Origin: CAZIVP01 sp964542915
GTDB taxonomy: Bacteria; Calditrichota; Calditrichia; Calditrichales; Calditrichaceae
Assembly (NCBI GenBank): GCA_964542915.1
Contig: CAZIVP010000021.1
Location: 1 to 53,684, forward strand
Length of the DNA stretch: 53,684 nt
Direction: 5' to 3'
Below, in pieces: positions 9,315 to 16,756 of this stretch. Both the position numbers and the translations under genes were made by a program. Each line of letters starts with the position of its first letter. Position 1 is the stretch's first letter. The notes under the pieces were generated by a model. That model was not told the DNA's origin. It made no database searches and saw only the letters and a program-made list of their open reading frames with translations.

Positions 9315-10043
9315 TTATGACGGCGTATAGTTTATGTCATATTGACGGTGTTCAATCGTCCGGTCGGATTGGTCTTTTTTTAGCGCCCTGAAAATGGAAA
9401 ATCCGCTTCGGATGTAATGCAAAACCTGTTTGAACTCTTCGGGATCGGTAAACAAATTCTTTATAAAGGCCGGCATATTGGAGAGTCGGAGGTAAAATCG
9501 CAGATACGCCCTCCGTAATAATCCTTGCGCCGTTCGCGCCGTCAGATGTTTGTTACGAAATACCAGATGGGCGCCGTCATAAGCGTCCCAGTCTTTGGTC
9601 AATAATTTACCAAGATATTCCATATTTTGGTATAATCGCGAGCCGGGGTAGGGTGTGAGTAGGGAAAATTGACACGTATCGGGTTTCAGATGTCTGGCGA
9701 AACGAATCGTCTCCTTAATCATACGCGGGCTTTCATGTTCTTCTCCGATGATAAAACTACCGAAAATCCGGATATTGTTTTCTCTTAGAATCTCGACGGC
9801 CCGACGCTGCTGCTCGATGCTGGTCTTTTTCTGAAACTGGTCAAGGGTTTCCTGGTTACCGCTTTCCAATCCCACAAACATGGAAGTGTTGCCCGCCTCA
9901 GCCATTTTAGCTACCATATTGGGGTGGTTAACAATCGTATCCACTCTCGAAAAACACCACCATCGGATATCCCATCGACGTTTTAAAACTTCTTCGCAAA
10001 AGGCATTGATTCGTTTAGGGTCCAGTGTAAAATTATCATCCAC
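9315..10043 (-). pseudogene. B12-binding-type radical SAM protein, 3' fragment (frameshifted)
   Basis: This is the C-terminal half of the protein whose N-terminal half is encoded at 9983-10753. The translation picks up at VDDNFTLDPKRI, the point of the radical SAM barrel that normally follows the strand truncated in the other piece, and continues through GLESGNQETLDQ and FGSFIIGEEHES to a C-terminal helical region typical of these enzymes. It has no start signal of its own. Restoring one T in the ATTTC tract near 10050 (read on the minus strand) joins both halves into a ~480-residue protein of ordinary family length. Confidence 0.8.
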
Positions 10044-10753
10044 GAAATAAACGCACCATAGCCCTGTTGAATCAACGTATATAATTCCTGCATGATGGAA
10101 TCGAGGCTCCTGGTACGCCAGCGTTTACCGGCAAACCGACTGGCCGCGCAAAAATAACAATCAAATGGGCATCCACGACTGGTTAATACGGTCGCCATTT
10201 TTTGATCGTTATAAGTGTGTAAATAGCGATGTTCAGGAAACAGGTTGCGTGAGGGAAAAGGTAAGGCATCCAGATCTTCAATGACCGGCGTGATTTTATT
10301 TCTGTGAATGTTTCCGTTCACACGCCAGGTTAATCCGGAGATATCTTCAAAAGCGTCGTCGCCGTGTTCCAGCTTTTGAACGAGCTCAGACAGGGCGTAT
10401 TCGCCCTCGCCTCGGACGACAAAATCGGCTGCACCCCGTTCAAGCGGTTCTTCATCTAAAAACGTGGCGTGATAACCGCCAAAAACGACGGGAAGTCCGC
10501 TTTTACGTGCTTTTTGTCCGATATTCACAGCCGCATTGAAACGCGGCGTATCGCTGGAAATACCGACTAAATCATAGTTTTCAAAATCAATGGTCGAGGC
10601 TGCCTCCGGCTCCACCTGGAGATCGAATGCGCTTACCGCGTGGCCGTCGTTTTGTAGTACGGCGGCCAGATATGCAATACCCAGAGGCATGAGGCGAATA
10701 CCGAGTTCGCCGTAAAAATTTTTAGCAGGGGGATTTAATAGCAGTATACGCAT
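9983..10753 (-). pseudogene. B12-binding-type radical SAM protein, 5' fragment (frameshifted)
   Basis: Residues 1-140 form a cobalamin-binding-like Rossmann domain (MRILLLNPPAKN, LMPLGIAYLAAVLQ, VVFGGYHAT). A radical SAM start follows with SRGCPFDCYFC (C195, C199, C202). ATG 10753 is preceded by AAAGGGAGGTTGT, a good ribosome-binding site. After residue ~234 the reading goes out of register and ends in an unrelated tail (SWMIILHW...). The expected continuation lies in the -1 frame (9315-10043). A single missing T explains the break; it could be a sequencing error at a short T run or a real mutation. Family members modify lipids, tetrapyrroles or RNA; no specific substrate can be assigned here. 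Confidence 0.82.
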
Positions 10754-11119
10754 ACAACCTCCCTTTAACGGGATTATTTATTCATCTATTGAACAAATGC
10801 GTTATATGCGTATGTTTAAGCGTCCGTCCTTAGTCTAAGTAATTCCTTATAATTGAATTTTCTGTTTGACGTAAATCACAAATTTTTACTTGTATAATTG
10901 TTGCATGTTCCTGGCAAATTGATTGTTGCGGGTTCAAGCCGCATTAAGCCTAAAATTTAAGACCAAATTTGGAGTTCTGTATGTATAACAAACGAGGAAA
11001 GCGTGTGGAAACCTCACGCCGGCGAACGTTTTATTAAATTTTTGCTATGCAAAAAATCACTGTGTAGTTTTAAACATGAAACGAATTGTAGGATTCAATT
11101 TAACGATAGCGTATCAGTT
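10754..11119 (+). promoter_or_regulatory. Divergent intergenic region with a candidate housekeeping promoter
   Basis: This 366-bp gap separates the minus-strand radical SAM gene from the plus-strand sensing operon. A perfect TATAAT hexamer at 10893-10898 is preceded by TTGACG at 10866-10871; the 21-bp spacer is longer than ideal, so this is only a candidate. TGGCA at 10912 and TTGC at 10926 resemble a sigma-54 promoter but are spaced 3 bp too far apart. Nothing else recognisable is seen. Confidence 0.35.
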
Positions 11120-11314
11120 ATGAGCACTGTTTATTCCGGGAGCGAATCCGTAAAGAAGGCTGTTCGCTGGATATCCGACCGATTGAAAGAAGATGCCGGC
11201 ACGAAGCGGAAAAAACTAATTAATGAGGCCATCAGCCGCTTCGATCTCTCGCCGAAAGAAAGCCAGCAGTTATGGCAATGGTATTTATCGGGCGATGATC
11301 CGTCCCATCAATAA
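11120..11314 (+). CDS. Small hypothetical protein, leader of the sensing operon
   Basis: A 64-residue basic, helical protein (ESVKKAVRWISDRLKEDAG, then KLINEAISRFDLSPKESQQL). The pattern of two helices with a serine-lysine turn looks like a small conserved cytoplasmic protein, but no named family is recognised. The frame is open upstream to ATG 11003, but that 39-residue extension is cysteine-rich and of poor quality, so ATG 11120 is preferred; neither has a clear ribosome-binding site. It ends 24 bp before the solute-binding-protein gene and is probably co-transcribed with it. It could also be an independent housekeeping gene. Confidence 0.6.
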   Translation: MSTVYSGSESVKKAVRWISDRLKEDAGTKRKKLINEAISRFDLSPKESQQLWQWYLSGDDPSHQ

Positions 11315-11338
11315 TCGGAGGTCCGAGGCTTAACTTAA

Positions 11339-12670
11339 TTGAAGATAATGAAGAACAAATTTGGCATTTCCGTTGTGTGGGTCGGCGCTCTTCTGGTTGC
11401 AACGATGGCGCTGGTGATCTTTCTGCTGATGCCTTTTGAACAACATGATTTCAGAAACGCCGGCCCCACCGAACTTTATTACGCCGATAATATATCGGAA
11501 GCCCACCGTGAACTTATCGCTCGCTTTAATGAACGGTACCGGGGGGAGATTAAAGTAGTCGCTGTAAATTTGCCGTTCAGCAAATTTACCACCAACGAAC
11601 GTAAAGAGATTCTGGCCCGCGCCCTTCGAAGCAAAAGCGACCGTATCGACGTATTTGCTGTGGATTTGATCTGGGTGCCGCGTTTTGCCCGTTGGGCCTA
11701 TGAATTGGGTCCTATTTTTGCGGATTCGATCCTGAACAATATTCACGACCAGGCGCTGCAATCGTGTTATTATAATGGGCGACTGGTGTCGTCACCGCTG
11801 TATATCGATGTGGGCCTTCTTTATTATCGCAGGGATCTTTTGCAGCAGCTTCCCGACTGGCGTCGGATTGAACAGAGTCTTAGAAATTCCATGGAATTGG
11901 AAGATTTTGTTCGTTTGAGCGAACGTTTGGAGGAGAGCGATCGCCCTTATTACCTTTTCGCGGGGGACAGCTTCGAAGGGATGATCTGTAATTTCTGGGA
12001 ATTGCTTAGCACGGAGACCATTGAAGCCATTTTTCAACAAGACAGCATTCGTCTGGACCATCCCGAACTGGAAAACGCCCTCCAATACTTAGTGGATTTT
12101 ATCCATAAGTGGAAGTTAAGTCCGCCGGAAGTAACAGGATTTGATGAATTTAAGAGTTACATTTATGCCCTGAATAACGAGGCCTTGTTTTTACGGGGTT
12201 GGCCCGGATTCCATAAACACTATCGTCGATACGCCCCGGATACCAGCCTGATTGACCAATTCAAAATTGCATGCCTGCCTCACGCGCCGGGGGTATCGAA
12301 GCCCGCTGTATTTGGCGGTTGGAACTTAATGATCTCGCGTTATTCGGAAAAAGCGCATCAGGCTTCAAAATTCTTAAAATTCGCTCTCCAACCCGATAAC
12401 CAAAAATTACTCTATGAAAAAGGCGGATATATCCCCGTCTGTAAAAAGGTTTTTAAAGACTCCACTTATCTCAAAACACATCAGGAACTATCCTACTATC
12501 ACCGTTTGATCAAGCGAGGTAAACACAGACCTTATAGGGAGGATTACACTAAAATTTCCGATATTCTCTCTTATTATTTTAATCGATCACTGGAGGGAGA
12601 TATTACGGTTAAACAAGCCCTTAACGAGGCGCAACATCGTATCAATTCCAATAAGGCGTTTATAAGATAA
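11339..12670 (+). CDS. Extracellular solute-binding protein (family 1-like), sensory partner
   Basis: A 443-residue protein with an N-terminal hydrophobic segment (about 10-33, VVWVGALLVATMALVIFLL) and then an ABC-type sugar-binding-protein fold: an N-terminal strand ELYYADNISEAHRELIARFNERY, a central LVSSPLYIDVGLLYYRRDLL segment, and a late FGGWNLMISRYSEKAHQASKFLKF segment. There is no lipobox cysteine, so the N-terminus may serve as a membrane anchor. No ABC permease or ATPase genes are present. Instead it sits 3 bp before a histidine kinase and shares that operon with a sigma-54 regulator, so it is inferred to bind a sugar and report to the kinase. The start is either TTG 11339 (GAGG 10 bp upstream) or ATG 11348. 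The ligand is inferred from neighbours to be a beta-glucan oligosaccharide. Confidence 0.85.
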   Translation: MKIMKNKFGISVVWVGALLVATMALVIFLLMPFEQHDFRNAGPTELYYADNISEAHRELIARFNERYRGEIKVVAVNLPFSKFTTNERKEILARALRSKSDRIDVFAVDLIWVPRFARWAYELGPIFADSILNNIHDQALQSCYYNGRLVSSPLYIDVGLLYYRRDLLQQLPDWRRIEQSLRNSMELEDFVRLSERLEESDRPYYLFAGDSFEGMICNFWELLSTETIEAIFQQDSIRLDHPELENALQYLVDFIHKWKLSPPEVTGFDEFKSYIYALNNEALFLRGWPGFHKHYRRYAPDTSLIDQFKIACLPHAPGVSKPAVFGGWNLMISRYSEKAHQASKFLKFALQPDNQKLLYEKGGYIPVCKKVFKDSTYLKTHQELSYYHRLIKRGKHRPYREDYTKISDILSYYFNRSLEGDITVKQALNEAQHRINSNKAFIR

Positions 12671-12673
12671 GCC

Positions 12674-14203
12674 ATGGATATCATCGAGCGCATTAAACAA
12701 TACCATTTTGAATGGAAACACCTGTTGGTGTTGTTCATTGTACTAATTTTTTTCCAAATAATTGTTTCCTATATACAGAAGGTATCGTTAAAAGAGATCG
12801 TCGGGCAAACACAGGAATGGTACAAGCAGGATTCAGCCGAAAAACTCGCTAATCTGGCCACAACTTCGATAGAATTGCTATTGGAAACCAGCAGTTCCGA
12901 TGTGCTTTATGACGAGGAAAAGAAAAAAGAAATGATCCGGGCCTTTAACATCATTTTGAGTCAGCAGTTGCTCGAACAAAATGTTGAAGACATTTGCATC
13001 CTGGTCAGCGATATAAAAGGAATCCATGCCATTGATAATGGTACGACGCTCTTCGATTATTTTTTTGCGCGGAAAGTAACGGTGTCAAAATCATCGGATC
13101 GCAGCCACGAACATGCCATTGGGCTTTACAAAGATATGAAAGAAGCCATCCATACCAATGAGCGTATTTACAGTGTAAAGGAAGGTAGCCATATCTTCCA
13201 TGTTCTCGTGCCGTTAGTGCCGCGCGGCGAGTATTCCGGAGCGGTTTATATGAAGATTTCCCCGGATCTCGCATTCATCAGCAAGCAGGTCATTACCAGT
13301 TACGATGAGACGGCACTGATTTTTATGGCGCTTATTTTCTTTGGTCTGCTTGCCATGTTTTATATCTCTTCTTACACCGTTAAGGAACGAGACGAAACGC
13401 AGCGTTTATTATTCCAGGAACACGAGAAATATTTACGCGAACATATCAATCATCAAAAAGAGTCGTTATTTACAAAGCGTATTTACCATACCCATCACAA
13501 AGCGGAAAAAGTGATGGGTTTCATCAAAGAAGATTTGCAATCGCTGGATGAAAAAAACATTGAAGAAACTAAATACCGGGTTGTAAAATACGCCAATTTC
13601 ATCTCGCGGGTGATTTATGATATGAAATGGTATGATCCGCCGGTTCATACGATACGCAATACGATTTTTAATACGGATTTAAATGAAGTATTGCGGTTCA
13701 TCGTGCATCACATCTTTTTACGTAATTCAAAAATCGTGCAACGCATTCGTTTTAATCTCGATTTACAGGAATCGATACCGCCAGTACCTGTTAATGAATT
13801 TGTGGTTTGGGAAATCTTGGAGCCACTTATTCAAAACAGTATCGATCATTCGGATGGCCAATGGATCGATATCAACTTGATTACCAGGCTGCACGAGGGC
13901 CTCCACACGCAGGTTATTATTGAGGATAACGGTCAGGGCATCCCCGAACGTTTGTTAAAGAAAAACAAGGAGGGCGTCCGGTATCTGTTTTTGGAGAATC
14001 AATCCACGAAAAAGAATAATCAAAATGCCGGTTACGGCTGTTATTTATCTTACGAGATCGCCAAGCGTTGCGGCTGGAAATTGGATGCGGTAAATAATCG
14101 TCAGGCCGGATGTCGTTTTATTCTTAATATAATGACGGTTTCGCAGCAATACAGCTATGAAAATGATTCAACAAGGGAGCAGAATGTCGGTGGAAAAGCA
14201 TGA
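12674..14203 (+). CDS. Membrane sensor histidine kinase
   Basis: A 509-residue kinase. TM1 is at about 16-34 and TM2 at about 212-234, enclosing a ~175-residue extracytoplasmic domain of possible Cache/PAS fold (DICILVSDIKGIHAIDNG ... FHVLVPLVPRGEYSGAVYMK). A coiled region follows, with an unusual histidine cluster YHTHHKAEK (H272, H274, H275) as the probable phospho-acceptor helix. The HATPase domain has an N box (EILEPLIQNSIDHSD), G1 (DNGQGIP) and G2 (GYGCYLSYEIAKRCGW). The stop overlaps the start of the next gene (ATGA), implying translational coupling with the response regulator. It begins 3 bp after the solute-binding protein gene. It probably senses the ligand-loaded binding protein across the membrane and phosphorylates D62 of the regulator. 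Confidence 0.9.
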   Translation: MDIIERIKQYHFEWKHLLVLFIVLIFFQIIVSYIQKVSLKEIVGQTQEWYKQDSAEKLANLATTSIELLLETSSSDVLYDEEKKKEMIRAFNIILSQQLLEQNVEDICILVSDIKGIHAIDNGTTLFDYFFARKVTVSKSSDRSHEHAIGLYKDMKEAIHTNERIYSVKEGSHIFHVLVPLVPRGEYSGAVYMKISPDLAFISKQVITSYDETALIFMALIFFGLLAMFYISSYTVKERDETQRLLFQEHEKYLREHINHQKESLFTKRIYHTHHKAEKVMGFIKEDLQSLDEKNIEETKYRVVKYANFISRVIYDMKWYDPPVHTIRNTIFNTDLNEVLRFIVHHIFLRNSKIVQRIRFNLDLQESIPPVPVNEFVVWEILEPLIQNSIDHSDGQWIDINLITRLHEGLHTQVIIEDNGQGIPERLLKKNKEGVRYLFLENQSTKKNNQNAGYGCYLSYEIAKRCGWKLDAVNNRQAGCRFILNIMTVSQQYSYENDSTREQNVGGKA

Positions 14204-15651
14204 TCATTAAGGACACAATTCGTATTTTATTGATCGAAGACGAACAATATGATGTAAAACGGGTGCGAAACACCCTGGCGCCTTTCAAAGATCAACTACA
14301 GATTAAAGAAGTGGTGGCCGACGGACAGGCCGCTTTGGATGCGCTTCATAAAAACGATACTTCGTTTGATGTCGTCATCATGGACTATCAGATTGTCGGC
14401 GGCGTCAGCGGGGAGCGCTTGATTCGCATGATTAAAGCCATTGATCCTTCCATCCAAATTATCGTGATTACAAAAATGACGGTCAATATAACCGATTTTG
14501 ATTTCGCCAATCGTTTGCTCGACGCGGGCGCCATGTGGTATTGCACGAAATATCCCGGAGATATTGAAGATTATATTTACCAACCCACCGATTTTATACT
14601 GAGTATCATCAACGCCTACGAGAAAAAACGGCTTGAAAGAGAAAAGAATCGTTCCGAGAAGAAGCTGGATCGGAATATCAAGGAAATATTAAACGCCAAG
14701 GCCATAATCGGCGATTCAGCACCGATACAACAACTCAGGGAACAGATCGAAAAGCTATCAGGGCATGAGGCCAACGTGCTCATAACCGGCGACTCAGGAA
14801 CCGGAAAAGAACTGGTAGCCACCCATCTCCATTATACGAGTCCGCGTCGTTACGAAAAATTCGTGGCGATTAATTGCGGCAGTCTGCCCCATGAACTCAT
14901 CGAAAGCGAGTTGTTCGGATTTGAGAAAGGCGCCTTTACCGGCGCCGGTCAAAAAAAAGACGGCTTGTTTGAAGTCGCCAATCACGGTACCGCCTTTCTG
15001 GACGAGGTGGCCGAATTGCCGTTTTCGGCGCAGGTGAAGTTACTGCGCTTTCTTCAGGAGGGGGAAATTGATAAAATCGGACGCACCGACAAAATCAAGG
15101 TGGATGCGCGAATCATAGCCGCAACAAACAAAGACCTGAAACAATTGGTTCAGGAAAAACGTTTTCGCGAAGATCTCTATTACAGACTTAATGTAGTGGT
15201 CGTCCATGTTCCATCTCTATGCGAACGTCGCGAAGATATTCCGTTGCTGCTGGATCATTTTATGAAATCGTTTGCATATAAATTTTCTCTAACAGTACCG
15301 CGCATATCGGATGAAGCGATGCACGTACTAAAGGAAGCGCCCTGGCCGGGTAATATACGACAACTTCAAAACATAGTACAGCGTCTGTTATACTTACAGG
15401 AATCGGTAATCAATGCCCGCGAGGTGCAATTGGCGTTGGGGACTTCCCGGCAGGTTACCGCCGCTAATGCTATGGATGTTTCCTGGAATCAAAACGAAAT
15501 CAAACCCTGGCGCGAAATGGAGATTAATTTTAAACGAAAATATTTTAATTTTGTGCGCAACCATTCTGCATCCGACGCTGAAGCGGCGCGCCGCCTTGGA
15601 TTAGCCCCGCCGAATTATTACCGCATGTGTAAGGAGCTTGGTCTGAAGTAA
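14200..15651 (+). CDS. Sigma-54-dependent response regulator (NtrC family)
   Basis: A 483-residue enhancer-binding regulator. Receiver domain: D14, D62 (phospho-acceptor), T91, K117. AAA+ domain: Walker A GDSGTGKE (197-204), GAFTGA (244-249), intact Walker B LDEV (D268-E269), sensor I AATN and the arginine-bearing REDLYYRL segment. C-terminus: a Fis-like helix-turn-helix (SDAEAARRLGLAPPNYYRMC). All catalytic positions are intact, unlike the regulator at 337-1692. It overlaps the kinase gene by 4 bp. Immediately downstream are inverted-repeat sites and a TGGCAC element before the GH16 operon, with the same arrangement before the symporter operon at 26 kb, so it is the obvious candidate activator of both. 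Confidence 0.94.
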   Translation: MIIKDTIRILLIEDEQYDVKRVRNTLAPFKDQLQIKEVVADGQAALDALHKNDTSFDVVIMDYQIVGGVSGERLIRMIKAIDPSIQIIVITKMTVNITDFDFANRLLDAGAMWYCTKYPGDIEDYIYQPTDFILSIINAYEKKRLEREKNRSEKKLDRNIKEILNAKAIIGDSAPIQQLREQIEKLSGHEANVLITGDSGTGKELVATHLHYTSPRRYEKFVAINCGSLPHELIESELFGFEKGAFTGAGQKKDGLFEVANHGTAFLDEVAELPFSAQVKLLRFLQEGEIDKIGRTDKIKVDARIIAATNKDLKQLVQEKRFREDLYYRLNVVVVHVPSLCERREDIPLLLDHFMKSFAYKFSLTVPRISDEAMHVLKEAPWPGNIRQLQNIVQRLLYLQESVINAREVQLALGTSRQVTAANAMDVSWNQNEIKPWREMEINFKRKYFNFVRNHSASDAEAARRLGLAPPNYYRMCKELGLK

Positions 15652-15659
15652 TTGCAATG

Positions 15660-15695
15660 TTATTATTTTAATAATGAGCGTTCCCATTTTAATAA
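15660..15695 (+). promoter_or_regulatory. Candidate enhancer (UAS) for the glucanase operon
   Basis: TTATTA-TTT-TAATAA at 15660-15674 is a perfect 6+6 inverted repeat. A second, half-matching copy, TTCCCA-TTT-TAATAA, sits at 15681-15695, 21 bp further on (two helical turns). The first site continues into TGAGCG; the site at 25867-25887, read on the other strand, matches it at 20 of 21 positions. The site centre is about 82 bp upstream of the GG of the TGGCAC element, the distance typical of sigma-54 activator binding sites. Confidence 0.6.
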
Positions 15696-15748
15696 GCGTC
15701 GCTCCTGTCTATATGTTGATATCAGGACCTAAACGACCCTGAATACAA

Positions 15749-15764
15749 TGGCACGAAAATTGAA
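15749..15764 (+). promoter_or_regulatory. Candidate sigma-54 promoter of the GH16 operon
   Basis: TGGCACG-AAAA-TTGAA matches the sigma-54 consensus TGGCACG-N4-TTGCA with exact GG to -12 spacing; the usual C of the -12 GC is A. It lies 61 bp before the GH16 start codon and 54 bp after the tandem repeat sites. Its position next to an NtrC-type regulator strengthens the call. Confidence 0.55.
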
Positions 15765-15824
15765 CAAATCGGATCCTTTAAACCAGTTGTAAGATAACAG
15801 AGACCATTTGGTCCGGAGATTGCG

Positions 15825-16682
15825 ATGAAACTTGGCGTATCTTCTTTGAATGGATATGTGTTCCTCTTTTTTTTTCTGCTGTTGATGGCGGCTGTCTCCA
15901 ATTGTGAGACGAGCACAAACCCAGGCGCCGAAAATCAAGATTCGCAAATGGAATCGCCTGCCGGATGGGAACTCATCTGGCATGATGAATTTCATGACGC
16001 CCATCTTGATACCAGTAAATGGCTTTTCGAGACCGGCGGCCACGGCTGGGGCAATAATGAACTGCAGTATTATACCAATCGCAGTCAGAATACATTACTG
16101 GATAGCGGCCTCCTGATCATTCGCGCGCTTAAAGAATCTTATAAGAATCAACAATATACCTCGGCGCGCTTGAATTCCAGACAAGGCTGGCTCTACGGAC
16201 GTATCGAGGTCAAAGCCAAACTGCCTTCCGGCAGGGGCACGTGGCCGGCTCTATGGATGCTGCCCGATGAATGGAATTACGGCGACGGCGGCTGGCCCGA
16301 TAACGGCGAAATCGATATCATGGAACACGTGGGTTACGAGCCCCATAAGATTTACGGCTCCATTCACTGCCATGATTATAATCATATTCTGGGAACCAAT
16401 AAGACGGGTGAGATACACATAGCCAATGCCGAAAGCCGTTTTCATGTATATACTCTGGAATGGTTTCCGGACCGTTTGGATTTTTGGGTGAACGATTCCC
16501 TCTATTTCAGTTACAACAAACCATCCGAAGACTGGCGGAAGTGGCCGTTCGACCGCCCGTTTCACCTGATTCTCAATGTTGCCGTCGGCGGTAATTGGGG
16601 CGGCGCCAAGGGCGTGGATGATTCCGTTTTCCCTGCTGAATTGCAATTGGATTATGTACGGGTCTTCCGCAAATTGCGTTGA
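15825..16682 (+). CDS. GH16 endo-beta-1,3-glucanase (laminarinase-like) lipoprotein
   Basis: A 285-residue glycoside hydrolase family 16 enzyme that cuts internal beta-1,3 bonds of laminarin-type or mixed-linkage glucans. The catalytic signature is GEIDIMEHVG with E162 (nucleophile), D164 and E167 (acid/base); GTWPALWMLP and the N-terminal WHDEFHDAHLDTSKW are family landmarks, and the C-terminal PFHLILNVAVGGNWGG completes the jelly roll. A hydrophobic leader ends in AAVSNC (C27), so it is likely a lipoprotein, probably displayed at the outer membrane. ATG 15825 follows CCGGAG with good spacing. It is the first gene after the candidate sigma-54 promoter and heads the hydrolase operon. Confidence 0.93.
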   Translation: MKLGVSSLNGYVFLFFFLLLMAAVSNCETSTNPGAENQDSQMESPAGWELIWHDEFHDAHLDTSKWLFETGGHGWGNNELQYYTNRSQNTLLDSGLLIIRALKESYKNQQYTSARLNSRQGWLYGRIEVKAKLPSGRGTWPALWMLPDEWNYGDGGWPDNGEIDIMEHVGYEPHKIYGSIHCHDYNHILGTNKTGEIHIANAESRFHVYTLEWFPDRLDFWVNDSLYFSYNKPSEDWRKWPFDRPFHLILNVAVGGNWGGAKGVDDSVFPAELQLDYVRVFRKLR

Positions 16683-16756
16683 TTTTTCCGAGGCCTTCTT
16701 GCTGCGTACAGAACAAACGTGGAGATGCTTAACTTGAACGTTACACAAACATCATA

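Noticed and set aside
10912..10929. TGGCA...TTGC resembling a sigma-54 promoter before the sensing operon
   Set aside because: The GG-to-GC distance is 15 bp instead of 12, which sigma-54 does not tolerate well.
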